Part shown: positions 1-9,792 of the stretch, piece after piece | Position numbering within the stretch: the stretch's first letter is position 1 | Layout of the letters: each line of letters begins with the position of its first letter | Assembly (NCBI RefSeq): GCF_014655955.1 | Contig: NZ_BNBO01000002.1 | Coordinates: 186,001 to 250,000 of the forward strand | Reading direction: 5' to 3' | Source: Kitasatospora indigofera | Lineage (GTDB): Bacteria > Actinomycetota > Actinomycetes > Streptomycetales > Streptomycetaceae | Length of the DNA: 64,000 bases | Made by a program: the position numbers and the translations under genes | The notes under the pieces: generated by a model | The model's input: the letters and a program-made list of their open reading frames with translations, nothing else | What the model was told of the DNA's origin: nothing | The model's database searches: none

Positions 1-26
1 GTCGGGCCCGGGCGAGGCTGATCACC

Positions 27-929
27 ATGAACCAGCACATCCCGCTGACGGGGATCTTCGTCCCCCTCGTCACGCCCTTCGCCGCCGACGGCACCATCGC
101 CCGGCCGGCCCTGGAGGCCCTGGCGCACTCCCTGCTGGACGAGGGCGCAGCCGGCCTGGCCGCCCTCGGCACCACCGCCGAGGCGGCCGCCCTGGACGAG
201 GCGGAGCGGCGCACCGTGGTCGACGTGGTCGCCGCCGTCTGCCGCGAGCGCGGCGCCACCCTGCTCGTCGGCACCGGCGGAGCCGGCACCCTCGGCACCG
301 CCGAGGCGCTGCTCGCCCTCGGCAAGTCCACCCCGGAGGCGGCCGCCGCGATGGTGACCGTGCCGGCCTTCACCCGCCCGGGCGAGGCCGGCGTGGTCGC
401 GCACTTCCGCCGGCTGGCCGCGACCAGCCCCGTCCCGCTGGTCGTCTACCACATCCCGTACCGCACCGGGCAGTCGCTGAGCGCCGCCGCACTGCTCGAA
501 CTGGCCGGCGTCCCCGGCATCGCCGGGGTGAAGCACGCCGTCGGCGGCATCGACCAGGACACCGTCGAACTGCTCGGCTCCGCACCGGCCGGCTTCGCCG
601 TCCTGGCCGGGGACGACGCCTTCCTCTCCCCGCTGCTCGCGCTCGGCGCCGCCGGCGGCATCCTGGCCTCGGCCCACCTGGCCACCGCCCGCTTCGCCGA
701 ACTGGCCGCCGCCTGGCAGGCCGGCGAGGCCGACCGCGCCCGTGCCCTCGGCCACCAGCTCGCGGCCCTCGCCAAGGCGGCCTTCGCCGGCCCCAACCCG
801 ACGGTGATCAAGGCCGTGCTGCACGCCCAGGGCCGGATCCCCACCCCGGACGTCCGGCTCCCGCTGCTGCCCGCCGGCCCGGTCGAGACCGCCGTCGCAC
901 TGGCCGGAACGGACCGCCTGACCCGGTGA
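27..929 (+). CDS. dihydrodipicolinate synthase family lyase (DapA-like)
   Basis: A 300-residue TIM-barrel of the DapA/N-acetylneuraminate lyase family. Seen: the Thr-Thr motif is GTT at residues 48-50, the proton-relay Tyr is Tyr141 in VVYHIPYRTG, and the Schiff-base lysine is Lys169 in GVKH. Family knowledge: these residues support condensation or cleavage of a pyruvate-derived substrate. The usual DapA signature GTTGES reads GTTAEA here, so a DapA paralogue acting on another keto acid is as likely as the true lysine-pathway enzyme. It lies just before asd, which makes the dipicolinate product of DapA chemically next in line; that pairing is suggestive only. ATG start; the upstream region is cut by the window edge. 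Confidence 0.85.
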   Translation: MNQHIPLTGIFVPLVTPFAADGTIARPALEALAHSLLDEGAAGLAALGTTAEAAALDEAERRTVVDVVAAVCRERGATLLVGTGGAGTLGTAEALLALGKSTPEAAAAMVTVPAFTRPGEAGVVAHFRRLAATSPVPLVVYHIPYRTGQSLSAAALLELAGVPGIAGVKHAVGGIDQDTVELLGSAPAGFAVLAGDDAFLSPLLALGAAGGILASAHLATARFAELAAAWQAGEADRARALGHQLAALAKAAFAGPNPTVIKAVLHAQGRIPTPDVRLPLLPAGPVETAVALAGTDRLTR

Positions 930-1012
930 GGACGCCGCCCGCCGTTCACACCTTGGAATACCTGGCGGCCCTGGCCGGGGTTCAAGGCATGATGGGCTGA
1001 GTGCGGCTGTGA

Positions 1013-2071
<1,059 letters not shown>

Positions 2072-2085
2072 TCCCGCCGTCGCGG

Positions 2086-2128
2086 ACGACCGCGCCCGCC
2101 CCGGACCTCCCGGGGCGGGCGCGGTCGT
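2086..2128 (+). terminator. hairpin terminator after asd
   Basis: Perfect 19-bp inverted repeat (2086-2104 with 2110-2128) around a 5-nt loop, starting 15 nt after the asd stop. No T-tract, as is common for Streptomyces terminators. Confidence 0.85.
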
Positions 2129-2312
2129 TCCCGGTTCCCGCGGTCGTCCGGTCGTGCTGGTCGTCCGGCCGTCCGGTCGTCCTGGTCGGGCGTCCGGTGG
2201 CCGGCGGGCGCGGCCCGTGCCTCACTGGGGTGGCGGCACCGGCCCGGGCGGCCGGTCCGGCAGCCCGGAGCGGACGGCGGACGGGTACGGACGGCGGAGG
2301 ACGGGAGAGCCC

Positions 2313-2714
2313 ATGAGACCCCCCGAGCACGGCGCCTGGCTGCGCCGGGGCATCAGCCGCGACGGCGGGCCGCTGGTGGAACGGGAGCACGTCGTCTGGC
2401 TGCAGGCGGGGGAGTACTACGCCGACAGCCGGGGGTTCGCCGGCGTCACCTCGTACGACGGCCGGCTGGTCACCTTCCACCACCAGGTGGGGGAGCCCGG
2501 ACACGACCAGGGGGTGCTGCGGCGGGACGGCGGCAACCTGGTGGAGACCGGGACCAACCCGGACGGCAGCACCTTCCGCGAGGTCTGGACCCCGCTGCCG
2601 GACAGCGCGGGGCCGGCGGGCTCCTGGCGGGCGGGCGACTGCCAGGTCGTACGCGTCGGAGCGCACATCGTGCACGTGGACGGCGCCGGGGGCGGCTACC
2701 TGCGGGGACGCTGA
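2313..2714 (+). CDS. conserved hypothetical protein
   Basis: 133 residues from the ATG at 2313, which follows GGAGGACGGGAG; the open frame extends upstream but that part is Arg/Gly-rich and has no ribosome site. The protein is soluble, with many aromatic and acidic residues (VWLQAGEYYADSRGF, VTFHHQVGEPGHDQG) and reads like a small beta-rich fold. No signal peptide, membrane segment or family motif was recognised, so no function is assigned. It is a single-gene unit: hairpins lie before it (asd) and immediately after its stop. Confidence 0.7.
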   Translation: MRPPEHGAWLRRGISRDGGPLVEREHVVWLQAGEYYADSRGFAGVTSYDGRLVTFHHQVGEPGHDQGVLRRDGGNLVETGTNPDGSTFREVWTPLPDSAGPAGSWRAGDCQVVRVGAHIVHVDGAGGGYLRGR

Positions 2715-2717
2715 GAC

Positions 2718-2737
2718 GCTCCGGCGTACGCCGGAGC
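2718..2737. terminator. palindromic hairpin after the 133-aa gene
   Basis: Perfect 20-nt palindrome beginning 4 nt past the stop codon of the 133-residue gene; likely a transcription terminator or mRNA 3' end. Confidence 0.65.
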
Positions 2738-3024
2738 CGAGCGCCGTGCCGCGGCGCCGGGCGCGGGCGGGCGGGGCGGCCCGTGGACGGCGGAGGTTCA
2801 CCGCCCGAAGCCTGGGTAAAGGAGTCCCCAACGATCGGGCGGGCAGGGGCGCGGCCGGTCGGGGCGATCGGCGTGGTTCGGGGTACCCGGGCCGGGCCGG
2901 TCGGGCAGACTGCTCCCTACGCCGCGCGCCGGGCCCGCCGTCCGAGCGCTGGGCGGACCGCGCCCGCCAGGTGCTGCCGGCCCGGCGGCGCCGTACCCGG
3001 GGCCGACCGGAAAGAGGTGCGGAC
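2738..3024. other. non-coding leader before the NYN gene
   Basis: About 290 nt of GC-rich sequence. The NYN frame stays open upstream through here, but the translation is Arg/Gly-rich and lacks a start with a ribosome site. No clear promoter, operator or RNA structure was identified. Confidence 0.5.
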
Positions 3025-4290
3025 GTGGACCGCTGTGTCGTCCTGGTGGATGCCGGATACCTGCTGGGCGCCGCCGCCAGCCTGCTCGCCGGGGACCCGT
3101 CCCGCTCGCGGGTGACGGTGGACCACACCGCCCTGATCGCCGCGCTGCGCGAACGCGCCGAGGAGGAGACCGGGCTGCCGCTGCTGCGGATCTACTGGTT
3201 CGACGCCGCGCCCGACCGCCGCCCGATGCCCGAGCACCGCCGGCTGCGGGTGCTGCCCAGGGTCACTGTCCGGCTGGGAGCGCTGACCCGGGCCGAGGGC
3301 CGCTGGGTGCAGAAGGGCGTGGACGCCGCGATGCACGCCGAACTCTCCGAACTGGCCCGCAACCGGGCCTGCGCCGACGTGGTGCTGATCACCGGCGACG
3401 GCGACCTGCTGCCGGGCATGATGTCCGCCAAGGAGCACGGCGTGGTGGTGCACCTGTGGGCGCTCCAGGCCGCCGACGGGGACTTCAACCAGTCCGAGGA
3501 CCTGGTGGGCGAGGCCGACGAGCGGCGGGTGCTGGACCGCGAGTGGATCGAGCGCTGGGTCGGCCCCCGGGAGACGGCGCCGGCCTTCCCCGCCCCCGGG
3601 CCACGTCCGGAGATCGCCAAGATCCTCGCCGCGCCGCCCGCGGCCGTCCGGCCCGCGGCCGCCGCGCCGCCCGCCCCGGCCCGCCCGCAGCCGGCCGCCG
3701 CGCTGGCCGGCTCGGCCCTGGCGGGCCGGCGGATGGCGGGGCCCGGCATCCCCGGCCCGGCCGTCGCCGGGCAGGCGATGGCCGTGAACGGGCTGAAGGT
3801 CGTCCCCACCCCCAAGGACCTGGCGGGCCGGGTGCCCCCCGCCGCGCCCGCCGCCCAGCCGCACGGCGGCCCGGTGCTGCGCTGGTCCTCCGACCGGGGC
3901 TGGGTCGACCGCCCCGGCGGGGACACCGCCACCCCCGGCGACGCGCTGCCCACCCTCGCCCAGCTGACCACCGCCGAGCAGCGCTGGGCCGACCGGGAGG
4001 AGGACATCACCTCCATCGGCGGCGACGCCCACGAGGTCGGCCAGGTCTTCGCCCGCCGCTGGACCGAACGCCTCGGCGACGCCGAGCGGCTCACCGTCCT
4101 GTGGCCCGACTACCCGCGCATCCCGCACCGGGTCGACGGTGAGCTGCTCCGCTACGCCGCCCGCTTCGGCCTGCTCGCCCACAAGGACGACCAGATCGAC
4201 GAGCACGACCGGTACGCGATCCGGGCCGGCTTCTGGAAGGAACTCGCCACCCGCGTCCCCGGCGGGGACCTGATCGTCGTCGACGACTGA
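3025..4290 (+). CDS. NYN (PIN-like) domain protein
   Basis: 421 residues from a GTG at 3025 preceded by AAAGAGGTG. The N-terminal ~175 residues form a NYN domain: a first acidic strand (VVLVDAGYLLGAA) and the central loop DVVLITGDGDLLPGM, which in this family carry metal-binding Asp residues for RNA cleavage. A Pro/Ala-rich linker follows (roughly residues 190-290), then a C-terminal charged domain with the segment LLRYAARFGLLAHKDD. Members with this layout are conserved in streptomycetes; their RNA targets are not known to me. The first two-thirds is confidently NYN; the role of the tail is open. Confidence 0.82.
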   Translation: MDRCVVLVDAGYLLGAAASLLAGDPSRSRVTVDHTALIAALRERAEEETGLPLLRIYWFDAAPDRRPMPEHRRLRVLPRVTVRLGALTRAEGRWVQKGVDAAMHAELSELARNRACADVVLITGDGDLLPGMMSAKEHGVVVHLWALQAADGDFNQSEDLVGEADERRVLDREWIERWVGPRETAPAFPAPGPRPEIAKILAAPPAAVRPAAAAPPAPARPQPAAALAGSALAGRRMAGPGIPGPAVAGQAMAVNGLKVVPTPKDLAGRVPPAAPAAQPHGGPVLRWSSDRGWVDRPGGDTATPGDALPTLAQLTTAEQRWADREEDITSIGGDAHEVGQVFARRWTERLGDAERLTVLWPDYPRIPHRVDGELLRYAARFGLLAHKDDQIDEHDRYAIRAGFWKELATRVPGGDLIVVDD

Positions 4291-4418
4291 TCCGGCCCGG
4301 CCCCGGAACCTGCCCCGCCGGCACCCGGCCGGGTGCCGCAGCCTCGCCGCGGCCCCGGCGTGCCCGCCCGGCCTCCGCCGGATCGGGCCCCCTTGTCCGG
4401 TTCTGGCCCCCCAGCGCG

Positions 4419-4424
4419 TAGAGT
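4419..4424 (+). promoter_or_regulatory. -10 box (TAGAGT) for the ABC exporter genes
   Basis: TAGAGT ends 8 nt before the GTG start at 4433, and no Shine-Dalgarno sequence sits between, so the transcript is probably leaderless. The best -35 match is TTGTCC at 4393-4398, with a long 20-nt spacer. Confidence 0.55.
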
Positions 4425-4432
4425 CTTCGCTC

Positions 4433-5476
4433 GTGAGCGAGACCGACCGGCGGGCACCACGCGCCGCGCCCCAGGGCGAGGCCGCCGGTACGCCGGGGCG
4501 GCGTGCCGGGCAGTGCTGTGCCGTGCGCGACCTGGTGAAGACGTACCCCGCCGGCCGGGGCGCCGGTGCCGGCGCCGGGCCGGTCCGCGCCAACGACGGC
4601 ATCACCCTGGACGTCCGCCAGGGCGAGGTCTTCGGACTGCTCGGGCCCAACGGGGCCGGCAAGTCCACCCTGGTCCGCCAGCTCACCGGACTGCTGCGCC
4701 CGGACAGCGGCAGCGTCGAGATCCTCGGCCACGACGTGGTGCGCCACCCCGAACGGGCCGCCCGGCTGCTCGCCTACCTCGGCCAGGAGTCCAGCGCGCT
4801 CGACGAGCTGACCGTCTCGCTGGCCGCCGAGACCACCGGCCGGCTGCGCGGCCTCGGCCGCGCGCAGGCCCGCTCCCAGGCCGCCGACGTGCTCACCGAA
4901 CTGGGCCTGGAGGGCATCGCCGGCCGGCCGCTGGCCAAGCTCTCGGGCGGCCAGCGCCGGCTGGCCTGCTTCGCCGCCGTCCTGGTCGGGGAGCGCCCGC
5001 TGCTCGTCCTGGACGAGCCGACCACCGGCATGGACCCGGTGGCCAGGCGGGCCGTCTGGTCCGCCGTGGACCGCCGTCGGGCCGAGCACGGCGTCACCGT
5101 CCTGCTGGTCACCCACAACGTGATCGAGGCGGAGACCGTGCTCGACCGCGTCGCGGTGGTGGACGAGGGCCGGGTGATCGCCTGCGACACGCCCGGCGGC
5201 CTCAAGGCCCTGGTGGACGGCGACGTCCGGCTGGACCTGGTCTGGCGCACCGAGGCGCCGCTGGAGGTGCCGGCCGTCGCCCTGCTCGCCGAACGGGCCG
5301 AGCGCACCGGCCGCCGCTGGACCGTGCGCACCAGCCCCGAGCAGGCCCGCGAACTGGTCGCCGCCGTCACCACCGGCCCGGCCTTCGCCGCCCTGGACGA
5401 CTTCACCCTGGCCACCCCGAGCCTAGAGGACGCGTACCTCAAGCTGGGCGGCCGTCACGGAGGCCTGGCCAAGTGA
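4433..5476 (+). CDS. ABC transporter ATP-binding protein
   Basis: 347 residues, the ATPase half of a two-gene exporter. Seen: Walker A GPNGAGKST (71-79), signature LSGGQ (170-174), Walker B LLVLDEPTTGMDP (about 190-202), and H-loop in LLVTHN. A C-terminal extension of ~110 residues after the ATPase core ends in FTLATPSLEDAYLKLGG, typical of ABC-2/drug-exporter ATPases. The N-terminal ~30 residues are poorly conserved in character. It overlaps the permease gene by 4 bp (GTGA), so translation is coupled. Substrate is unknown. Confidence 0.93.
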   Translation: MSETDRRAPRAAPQGEAAGTPGRRAGQCCAVRDLVKTYPAGRGAGAGAGPVRANDGITLDVRQGEVFGLLGPNGAGKSTLVRQLTGLLRPDSGSVEILGHDVVRHPERAARLLAYLGQESSALDELTVSLAAETTGRLRGLGRAQARSQAADVLTELGLEGIAGRPLAKLSGGQRRLACFAAVLVGERPLLVLDEPTTGMDPVARRAVWSAVDRRRAEHGVTVLLVTHNVIEAETVLDRVAVVDEGRVIACDTPGGLKALVDGDVRLDLVWRTEAPLEVPAVALLAERAERTGRRWTVRTSPEQARELVAAVTTGPAFAALDDFTLATPSLEDAYLKLGGRHGGLAK

Positions 5477-6288
5477 CCCTGCTGTCCGCCCCGCCGCAGA
5501 CCACCGCGGGCCCGCCGCCCGCCGCGCCGGCCCCGCTGGCGCCCGCCGCCCGGCTGCTGCCCGCGCTGGCCGCCGTCTACCGGGCCCAGCTGGCCCGGGC
5601 CAAGGTGGCGCGGATCCCGCTGCTCTTCGTCGCGACCTTCCAGTCGCTCGGCATCCTGGTGATGATGCGCGGCGTCGTCGACCCCGGGGACAACGCGGCC
5701 GCGCACACCGTGGTGGCCGGCTCCAGCGTGCTGGTGGTCGCCTTCGTCGCGCTCAACCTGCTCTCCCAGTACTTCGGCCGGCTGCGGGCCACCGGCGGGC
5801 TGGACCACTACGCGACGCTGCCGGTGCCGGCCGCCTCGGTGGTGCTCGGCGCCGCCGCCGCGTACGCCTCCTTCACGCTGCCGGGCACGCTGGTCACGGC
5901 CGCCGTGGGGGCCTGGATGTTCGCCCTGCCGGCCGCCCACCTGTGGGTGCTGCTGCTGGTGGTGCCGCTGGCGGGGGCGGCGCTGTCCGGCCTCGGCGCG
6001 GTCTGCGGGCTGCTGGCGCCGCGCCAGGAGATCGCCACCCTGCTCGGCCAGCTCGGCATGTCGGCCGCGCTGCTGCTCGGCGTGCTGCCGGTGGAGCGCC
6101 TGCCGCAGCCGGTGCTGTGGCTGCGTGACCTGCTGCCCTCGACCTACGGGGTCGAGGCCTTCGCCCGGACCTTCAGCGCGAGCCCGGACTGGGCGGCGGT
6201 GGCCGGGGACCTCGCGGTCTGCGCGGGCGTCGGCCTGGTCTCGCTGGCCGCCGCGACCCTGGCCTACCGCCGGGCCACCACCCGCTAG
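5473..6288 (+). CDS. ABC-2 type transporter permease
   Basis: 271 residues beginning at the GTG that overlaps the stop of the ATPase gene. About six hydrophobic segments are visible (for example ILVMMRGVV, VLVVAFVALNLL, LWVLLLVVPLAGAALSGLGAV, LAVCAGVGLVSLAAATLAY), the ABC-2 permease layout. The conserved region ending in PSTYGVEAFARTF is also typical. With the preceding ATPase it should form an inner-membrane exporter; substrate cannot be told from sequence. Confidence 0.9.
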   Translation: MTLLSAPPQTTAGPPPAAPAPLAPAARLLPALAAVYRAQLARAKVARIPLLFVATFQSLGILVMMRGVVDPGDNAAAHTVVAGSSVLVVAFVALNLLSQYFGRLRATGGLDHYATLPVPAASVVLGAAAAYASFTLPGTLVTAAVGAWMFALPAAHLWVLLLVVPLAGAALSGLGAVCGLLAPRQEIATLLGQLGMSAALLLGVLPVERLPQPVLWLRDLLPSTYGVEAFARTFSASPDWAAVAGDLAVCAGVGLVSLAAATLAYRRATTR

Positions 6289-6437
6289 CCGCGGCGCGGT
6301 ACCTGCCGGCCCCCGGGCCGCAGGACGGACCCCGCCCCGGCGGGCCGCACACCGCCGGGTAGCGTGCTGCACCGGGGCGTGGGGTGCGCCCGGGCGCGCA
6401 GCGCGCCGGCGACGAGGGCAAACGGGGGTGCGGTGCC

Positions 6438-7262
6438 GTGACCGCGGACATCGATGTGACGACCGGGCTGCGCTACGGCGGGAGCGGCCGGTACCTGGAC
6501 GTGTACCGCCCGGCCGCCGTGCCGGGGCCCGCGCCGGTGGTGCTGCTCTGGCACGGCCGGGGGCCCGACGAGCGGGACGTGCTCGCGCCGCTGGCCCGGG
6601 CGGCCGCCGGTCTCGGCCTGCTCGTCCTGGTGCCGGACTGGCGCTCCGACGCGCCCGACGGCGGCAGCGCGCACCTGCGGGACTCGGTGGCCTTCGCCCG
6701 CCGCGAGGCCGCGGACCTCGGCGGGGACGACCGGACCCTGGTGCTGGCCGGCTGGTCGATGGGCGCCAAGGCCGCCGTGGCGGCCGCCCTCAACCCCGCC
6801 GCGTTCGACGGCTGGCGCCCCACCGCCGTGGTCGGCATCGCCGGCGCGTACGGGACCGCCTCGCCGGTCACCGGCACCGCCCCGGTCGAGGACCTCGGCA
6901 GCGGCCGGGCCGGCCGAGTCGCCCCGGTGCCGGTCCGGCTGCTGCACGGCACCGCCGACCAGGTGGTGGACGCCGGGCGCTCGCGGGAGCTGCACGCCGC
7001 CCTGGCCGGCCGGGGCTGGCCGGTCACCCTGGACGAGGTGGACAGCGACCACGCGGGCGTCGTGATGACGGCGTACGCCCCGAAGCTCGGGCGCTGCGTG
7101 CCCAGCGCCGCCGGCCACGCCGTGCGGGCCGGGCGGCGGGCCGCCGCCCTGCTGGCCGAGGCGGCCGGGACGGCCCCGGCGCCCGGGATCCGCCGGGATC
7201 CGCCGGGACGGCCCCGGGCCGCCGGGAACGTGCAATCGATTGCACCAGGTCGTAGCCTGTGA
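6438..7262 (+). CDS. alpha/beta hydrolase (dienelactone-hydrolase/esterase fold)
   Basis: 274 residues from the GTG at 6438. Seen: oxyanion strand VVLLWHGRGPDERDV, nucleophile elbow GWSMG (GxSxG), a likely acid in HGTADQVVDA and a catalytic His in DSDHAG, so the catalytic triad is intact. It resembles small carboxylesterases/acetyl-hydrolases. A -10 like TAGCGT lies at 6360-6365. The final ~12 codons run through the LacI-type operator at 7231-7244, so the 3' end of this gene doubles as control DNA for the next one. Substrate is unknown. Confidence 0.85.
   Translation: MTADIDVTTGLRYGGSGRYLDVYRPAAVPGPAPVVLLWHGRGPDERDVLAPLARAAAGLGLLVLVPDWRSDAPDGGSAHLRDSVAFARREAADLGGDDRTLVLAGWSMGAKAAVAAALNPAAFDGWRPTAVVGIAGAYGTASPVTGTAPVEDLGSGRAGRVAPVPVRLLHGTADQVVDAGRSRELHAALAGRGWPVTLDEVDSDHAGVVMTAYAPKLGRCVPSAAGHAVRAGRRAAALLAEAAGTAPAPGIRRDPPGRPRAAGNVQSIAPGRSL
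7231..7244. promoter_or_regulatory. LacI-family operator upstream of its own regulator gene
   Basis: Perfect 14-bp palindrome TGCAATCGATTGCA with the central CG typical of LacI/GalR operators. It overlaps a possible promoter (GTGCAA at 7230-7235, 17-nt spacer, TAGCCT at 7253-7258) in front of the regulator at 7321, suggesting autorepression. It lies inside the coding end of the hydrolase gene. The same core, GCAATCGATTGC, recurs at 8381-8396. Confidence 0.82.
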
Positions 7263-7320
7263 CGCCTGCCGACGGCTTCGGCAGGGCCGGCCGTGCCCGG
7301 CCGCGGGAGGAGGGCCCCGG

Positions 7321-8316
7321 ATGGATCAGCAGTCGGTGACCATGAGCGACGTCGCCCGCGCCGCGGGAGTCTCGGTCACCACCGTCTCCTACGTGCTGAG
7401 CGGCAAGCGGGCGGTGGCCCCCGACAAGCGGGAGGCGGTGCAGAAGGCCGTCGCGGAGCTGGGGTTCCGGCTGAACACCGTGGCGCAGAGCCTGCGCACC
7501 AAGCGCTCCCGCACGGTGGCGCTGATCGTGCCGGACATCGCCAACCCGTTCTACGCGCAGCTGGCCCGCGGGCTGCAGGACGCGATGCGCCCGGAGCGGT
7601 ACCACGTGGTCGTCTGCAACACGAACGCGGACCGGGCCGAGGAACTGCTCTACCTGGACGACGTGGTCCGGCGCCGGCTCGACGGGGTGGTGATCACGCC
7701 GCAGTGGCTGGCCCCGGAGGACTTCGACGCCGTCCGGGCGGCCGGCATCCCGGTCGTGGTCAGCTCCGACACCGGGCCCGGCAGCCTGGACCTGGTGCGC
7801 GCCGACTCCCACGAGGCCGTCGACCAGGCGGTCGCCCACCTCGCACGGCAGGGGCACGAGCGGCTCGGCATGCTGGCCGGGCCGGCCGGCGCACCCGCCG
7901 GCGACCCCCGCCTTGAGCTGTACCGCGCCGCCGCCGGACGGCACGGCCTGGACCTGCCGGCCGGCCTGATCGTCCGGGGGAAGCACACCCGCGAGGCCGG
8001 CGCCGAAGGGCTGCGCAGGCTGATGAGCCGCAAGAAGCCGCCCACGGCGATCGCCTGCGTCAACGACCGCACCGCCGTCGGCGCGCTGGAGGCCGCGGAG
8101 CAGCTGGGCCTCGCGATCCCGTCCGACCTGGCGCTGATCGGTCACGACGACATCGAGATCGCCTCCCTGGTGCGCCCCAGGCTCTCCACGATCCGCTACC
8201 CCGCCTACGAGGCGGGATCGACCTGCGGGCGTCTGCTGCTGGAGCGGATCGCGGGCCGGGCCGGCAGGTCGGAGGTCGCCCTGCGCACGCGACTGGTGCT
8301 GCGCGAAACCACCTGA
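7321..8316 (+). CDS. LacI family transcriptional regulator
   Basis: 331 residues from the ATG at 7321, after GGGAGGAGGG. The N-terminal helix-turn-helix reads MSDVARAAGVSVTTVSYVL with the minor-groove hinge AQSLRTKRS, followed by a periplasmic-binding-protein-like effector domain (TVALIVPDIANPFYAQL onward) and the family's C-terminal IGHDDIEIASLVRPRLSTI. An ATG seven codons further in is an alternative start. It should bind the two matching palindromes at 7231 and 8381, and so repress itself and the Gfo/Idh dehydrogenase; an inducing sugar or cyclitol-like ligand is likely but not identifiable. Confidence 0.93.
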   Translation: MDQQSVTMSDVARAAGVSVTTVSYVLSGKRAVAPDKREAVQKAVAELGFRLNTVAQSLRTKRSRTVALIVPDIANPFYAQLARGLQDAMRPERYHVVVCNTNADRAEELLYLDDVVRRRLDGVVITPQWLAPEDFDAVRAAGIPVVVSSDTGPGSLDLVRADSHEAVDQAVAHLARQGHERLGMLAGPAGAPAGDPRLELYRAAAGRHGLDLPAGLIVRGKHTREAGAEGLRRLMSRKKPPTAIACVNDRTAVGALEAAEQLGLAIPSDLALIGHDDIEIASLVRPRLSTIRYPAYEAGSTCGRLLLERIAGRAGRSEVALRTRLVLRETT

Positions 8317-8348
8317 CCTGCGGGGACGGTCCGCGCGGAGAAGGCGGC

Positions 8349-8396
8349 TTGACAAGCTGCGGCGCTCTCGTCGTACCGTAGCGCAATCGATTGCGC
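8349..8396 (+). promoter_or_regulatory. promoter plus LacI-family operator for the Gfo/Idh gene
   Basis: TTGACA (8349-8354) and TACCGT (8374-8379, 19-nt spacer) are followed directly by the 16-bp perfect palindrome GCGCAATCGATTGCGC (8381-8396). The operator sits over the transcription start, the classical position for repression. The core is identical to the operator ahead of the LacI gene. Confidence 0.85.
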
Positions 8397-8603
8397 GATG
8401 GGAACGACGGCGCCCGGCCGTCCGCTCGGACTGCCGTCCGCGGCGAGGGGGCGGGCCCGGTTCCCACCGGCTCACGCGAGCCCTCGACGGAGCGGGCGCC
8501 GGGTGTCCGCCCCCGGCCGGGGCAGCGGCCGCCTCCGGCGGGCCCGGGCCGCACACGCGGTTCCCGCGCGCATCGCCTTACCGGGTCGACCGAGAGGAAT
8601 CCC

Positions 8604-9668
8604 ATGACGCAGGACCGGCGGGTCATCACGGACGAGGCGGCGGGCACGGTGCTGCCCGCGCCGCGGACCCCCTCCCCCCGCGCCGCACCCGCGCTGAACT
8701 GGGGCGTGGTGGCCCCGGGCTGGATCGCGGCCCAGTTCGTGGAGGCCTTGCAGAAGCACACCGGGCAGAAGGTCGTGGCGGTCGGCTCGCGCGACGCCGG
8801 GCGGGCCCGCGCGTTCGCCGACCGGTTCGCCGTCCCGAGGGCCTACGGGAGCTACGCCGAACTCGTCGCGGACGACGACGTGGACATCGTCTACGTCGCG
8901 TCCCCGCACTCGGGCCACTTCGAGCAGGCCATGCAGGCGATCGAGGCGGGCCGGCACGTGCTCGTGGAGAAGGCGTTCACCCGCAACGCCCGCGAGGCCG
9001 AGCAGCTGATCGAAGCGGCCCGCAAGCGCGGGGTCTTCCTGATGGAGGCGATGTGGACGCGGTTCCTGCCGCACATCGACGTGGTCCGCCAGGTGCTCGA
9101 ATCCGGCCTGCTCGGCGAGGTGCACACCGTCACGGCCGACCACGGACAGCAGATGGACCCGGACCCGGCCGGCCGACTCTTCGCGCCCGAGCTGGCGGGC
9201 GGGGCGCTCCTGGACCTCGGCATCTACCCGGTCTCCTTCGCCTCGATGGTGCTGGGGCCGTTCTCCTCGGTCACGGCGGTCGGCACGAAGGCCTTCACGG
9301 GCGTCGACGGCCAGGCGTCGATCGTGGTCACCACCGGGTCCGGAGCCCACGGGGTGCTGAACACGACGCTCTTCGCCCGTACCCCGACCACGGCGTCGAT
9401 CTCGGGGACGCACGCCCGCCTGGAGATCGAGGGGCCCTTCTACGGGCCGGCCACGGTCCGTCTCATCGGCCGGGACAACGAGGTGACCGACCTGTTCGTC
9501 CCCCCGCAGCGCACCGGGGGCCTGTGCTACCAGGCCGCCGAGGCGGCGCGGTGCATCGGCGCCGGGCGCCTGGAGTCCGAGCTGATGCCGCTCGCCGAGA
9601 CCCTGCGCATCATGCAGGTCCTGGACGGCGTCCGCCGTGACCTGGGCGTCGCCTTCCCGGGGGAGTGA
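8604..9668 (+). CDS. Gfo/Idh/MocA family oxidoreductase
   Basis: 354 residues from the ATG at 8604 (ribosome site GAGAGGAA), preceded by a ~200-nt untranslated leader. N-terminal Rossmann half (NWGVVAPGWIAAQF, VDIVYVASPHSGHF) and the catalytic lysine motif, here EKAFTRN rather than the commoner EKP. The C-terminal half has the family's beta-sheet domain (GALLDLGIYPVSFASMVLG). Closest in feel to the dihydrodiol/sugar dehydrogenase branch. Family role: NAD(P)-dependent oxidation of a sugar, cyclitol or similar alcohol. Its operator indicates control by the adjacent LacI regulator. Confidence 0.9.
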   Translation: MTQDRRVITDEAAGTVLPAPRTPSPRAAPALNWGVVAPGWIAAQFVEALQKHTGQKVVAVGSRDAGRARAFADRFAVPRAYGSYAELVADDDVDIVYVASPHSGHFEQAMQAIEAGRHVLVEKAFTRNAREAEQLIEAARKRGVFLMEAMWTRFLPHIDVVRQVLESGLLGEVHTVTADHGQQMDPDPAGRLFAPELAGGALLDLGIYPVSFASMVLGPFSSVTAVGTKAFTGVDGQASIVVTTGSGAHGVLNTTLFARTPTTASISGTHARLEIEGPFYGPATVRLIGRDNEVTDLFVPPQRTGGLCYQAAEAARCIGAGRLESELMPLAETLRIMQVLDGVRRDLGVAFPGE

Positions 9669-9792
9669 CCCGGCCCCGGGGGCGTCGCGCGGGTGCCCCG
9701 GGGGAGTGCGGGCGCCCCTGCCGCGCGCCGGCGGCCCGCCCGGGGCGTGGGCCGCACCCCCTCCGCGCGGCCGATCGTGAAACGATGGCCGG

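Noticed and set aside
2783..3115. 110-codon plus-strand frame upstream of and into the NYN gene
   Set aside because: Arg/Ala-rich shadow; overlaps the true NYN start and lacks a ribosome site.
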